Part shown: positions 6,078 to 6,263 of the stretch, in pieces
Layout: each line of letters opens with the position of its first letter
Position numbering within the stretch: the stretch's first letter is position 1
From: JAJFFW01 sp039187035
GTDB taxonomy: Bacteria > Pseudomonadota > Alphaproteobacteria > Caulobacterales > Parvularculaceae
DNA length: 6,263 nt
Assembly (NCBI GenBank): GCA_039187035.1
Contig: JBCCZS010000186.1
Coordinates: 1-6,263 of the forward strand
Direction: 5' to 3'
Program-made: the position numbers and the translations under genes
Notes under the pieces: generated by a model
The model's database searches: none
What the model was told of the DNA's origin: nothing
The model's input: the letters and a program-made list of their open reading frames with translations, nothing else

Positions 6078-6263
6078 ATGAGACCCATGGCGCCGCCTAC
6101 GCACCGCCGACTTGTTCGCATACCCCCTAACGGCCGCGGGGCGCCGCGGGGGGCGCCCTCGCCGCCTCCCACCCCCCGCTCGCGCGCCGGCCCGCGCGCG
6201 CTCGACCCGTCGGCCCCCGCCGCACCGCGAGGGCCGAACGAGACCGCTCGGTCTCAACCCAAC
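6078..6263 (+). CDS. Possible N-terminus of a Pro/Arg-rich protein, cut by right edge
   Basis: ATG 6078 and, in the same frame, ATG 6087 open a reading frame with no stop before the window ends (62 or 59 codons). GAGGGAG (6071-6077) would serve ATG 6087 at a normal distance. The peptide begins MAPPTHRRLVRIPP and continues as low-complexity Pro, Arg, Ala and Gly. The stretch is so GC-rich that stop codons are expected to be rare, so an open frame is weak evidence, and no signal peptide or domain is visible. It is listed because a start signal and an open frame coincide; it may equally be non-coding. Confidence 0.18.
   Translation, partial: MRPMAPPTHRRLVRIPPNGRGAPRGAPSPPPTPRSRAGPRALDPSAPAAPRGPNETARSQPN

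Noticed and set aside
5743..6263. Search for an alphaproteobacterial LexA box (GTTC-N7-GTTC) upstream of uvrB
   Set aside because: Each GTTC or GAAC in the interval was checked and none has a partner seven bases away.

Overview
The window is GC-rich DNA that looks alphaproteobacterial, probably Hyphomicrobiales-like. The grounds are the long UvrB with an N-terminal extension and a basic tail, a tRNA-Thr behind an alphaproteobacterial-style promoter, and a peptidoglycan-binding plus Sel1-repeat protein of a type common in that class. This placement rests on recalled family resemblance, since no search could be run.

Left part (1-1758, + strand): the 3' portion of a gene cut by the window edge. 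It encodes an Arg/Gly-rich stretch, a peptidoglycan-binding domain and Sel1-type helical repeats. After a 71-bp gap that is rich in inverted repeats comes a small cysteine-rich lipoprotein. The two are probably co-transcribed and both point to the cell envelope.

Middle (1759-2865, + strand): a promoter and a complete tRNA-Thr (anticodon GGT, encoded CCA), then a six-helix TMEM175/DUF1211-type membrane protein. Its start is set by a strong Shine-Dalgarno at ATG 2137, not at the upstream in-frame start at 2071.

The 492-bp stretch 2866-3357 holds no confident gene. On the minus strand it carries a reading frame whose central part resembles a TonB C-terminal domain. This frame overlaps the TMEM175 gene tail to tail and may be a decayed or divergent gene. 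Short inverted repeats lie just beyond the 3' end of uvrB.

Right part (3358-5742, - strand): complete uvrB, the DNA-damage recognition subunit of nucleotide excision repair and by far the most secure gene here. It has no Shine-Dalgarno, but a -10-like hexamer sits exactly where a leaderless start would need it. Upstream (5743-6263) there is no confident gene. There is only a short Cys-rich reading frame on the same strand as uvrB and, at the right edge, a very GC-rich Pro/Arg/Ala-rich open frame preceded by an SD-like sequence.

I see no insertion sequence, integrase, CRISPR array, phage gene or defence system. The window is mostly ordinary chromosome. The points worth a second look are the uncharacterised envelope gene pair, the TonB-like remnant and the leaderless-looking uvrB start.
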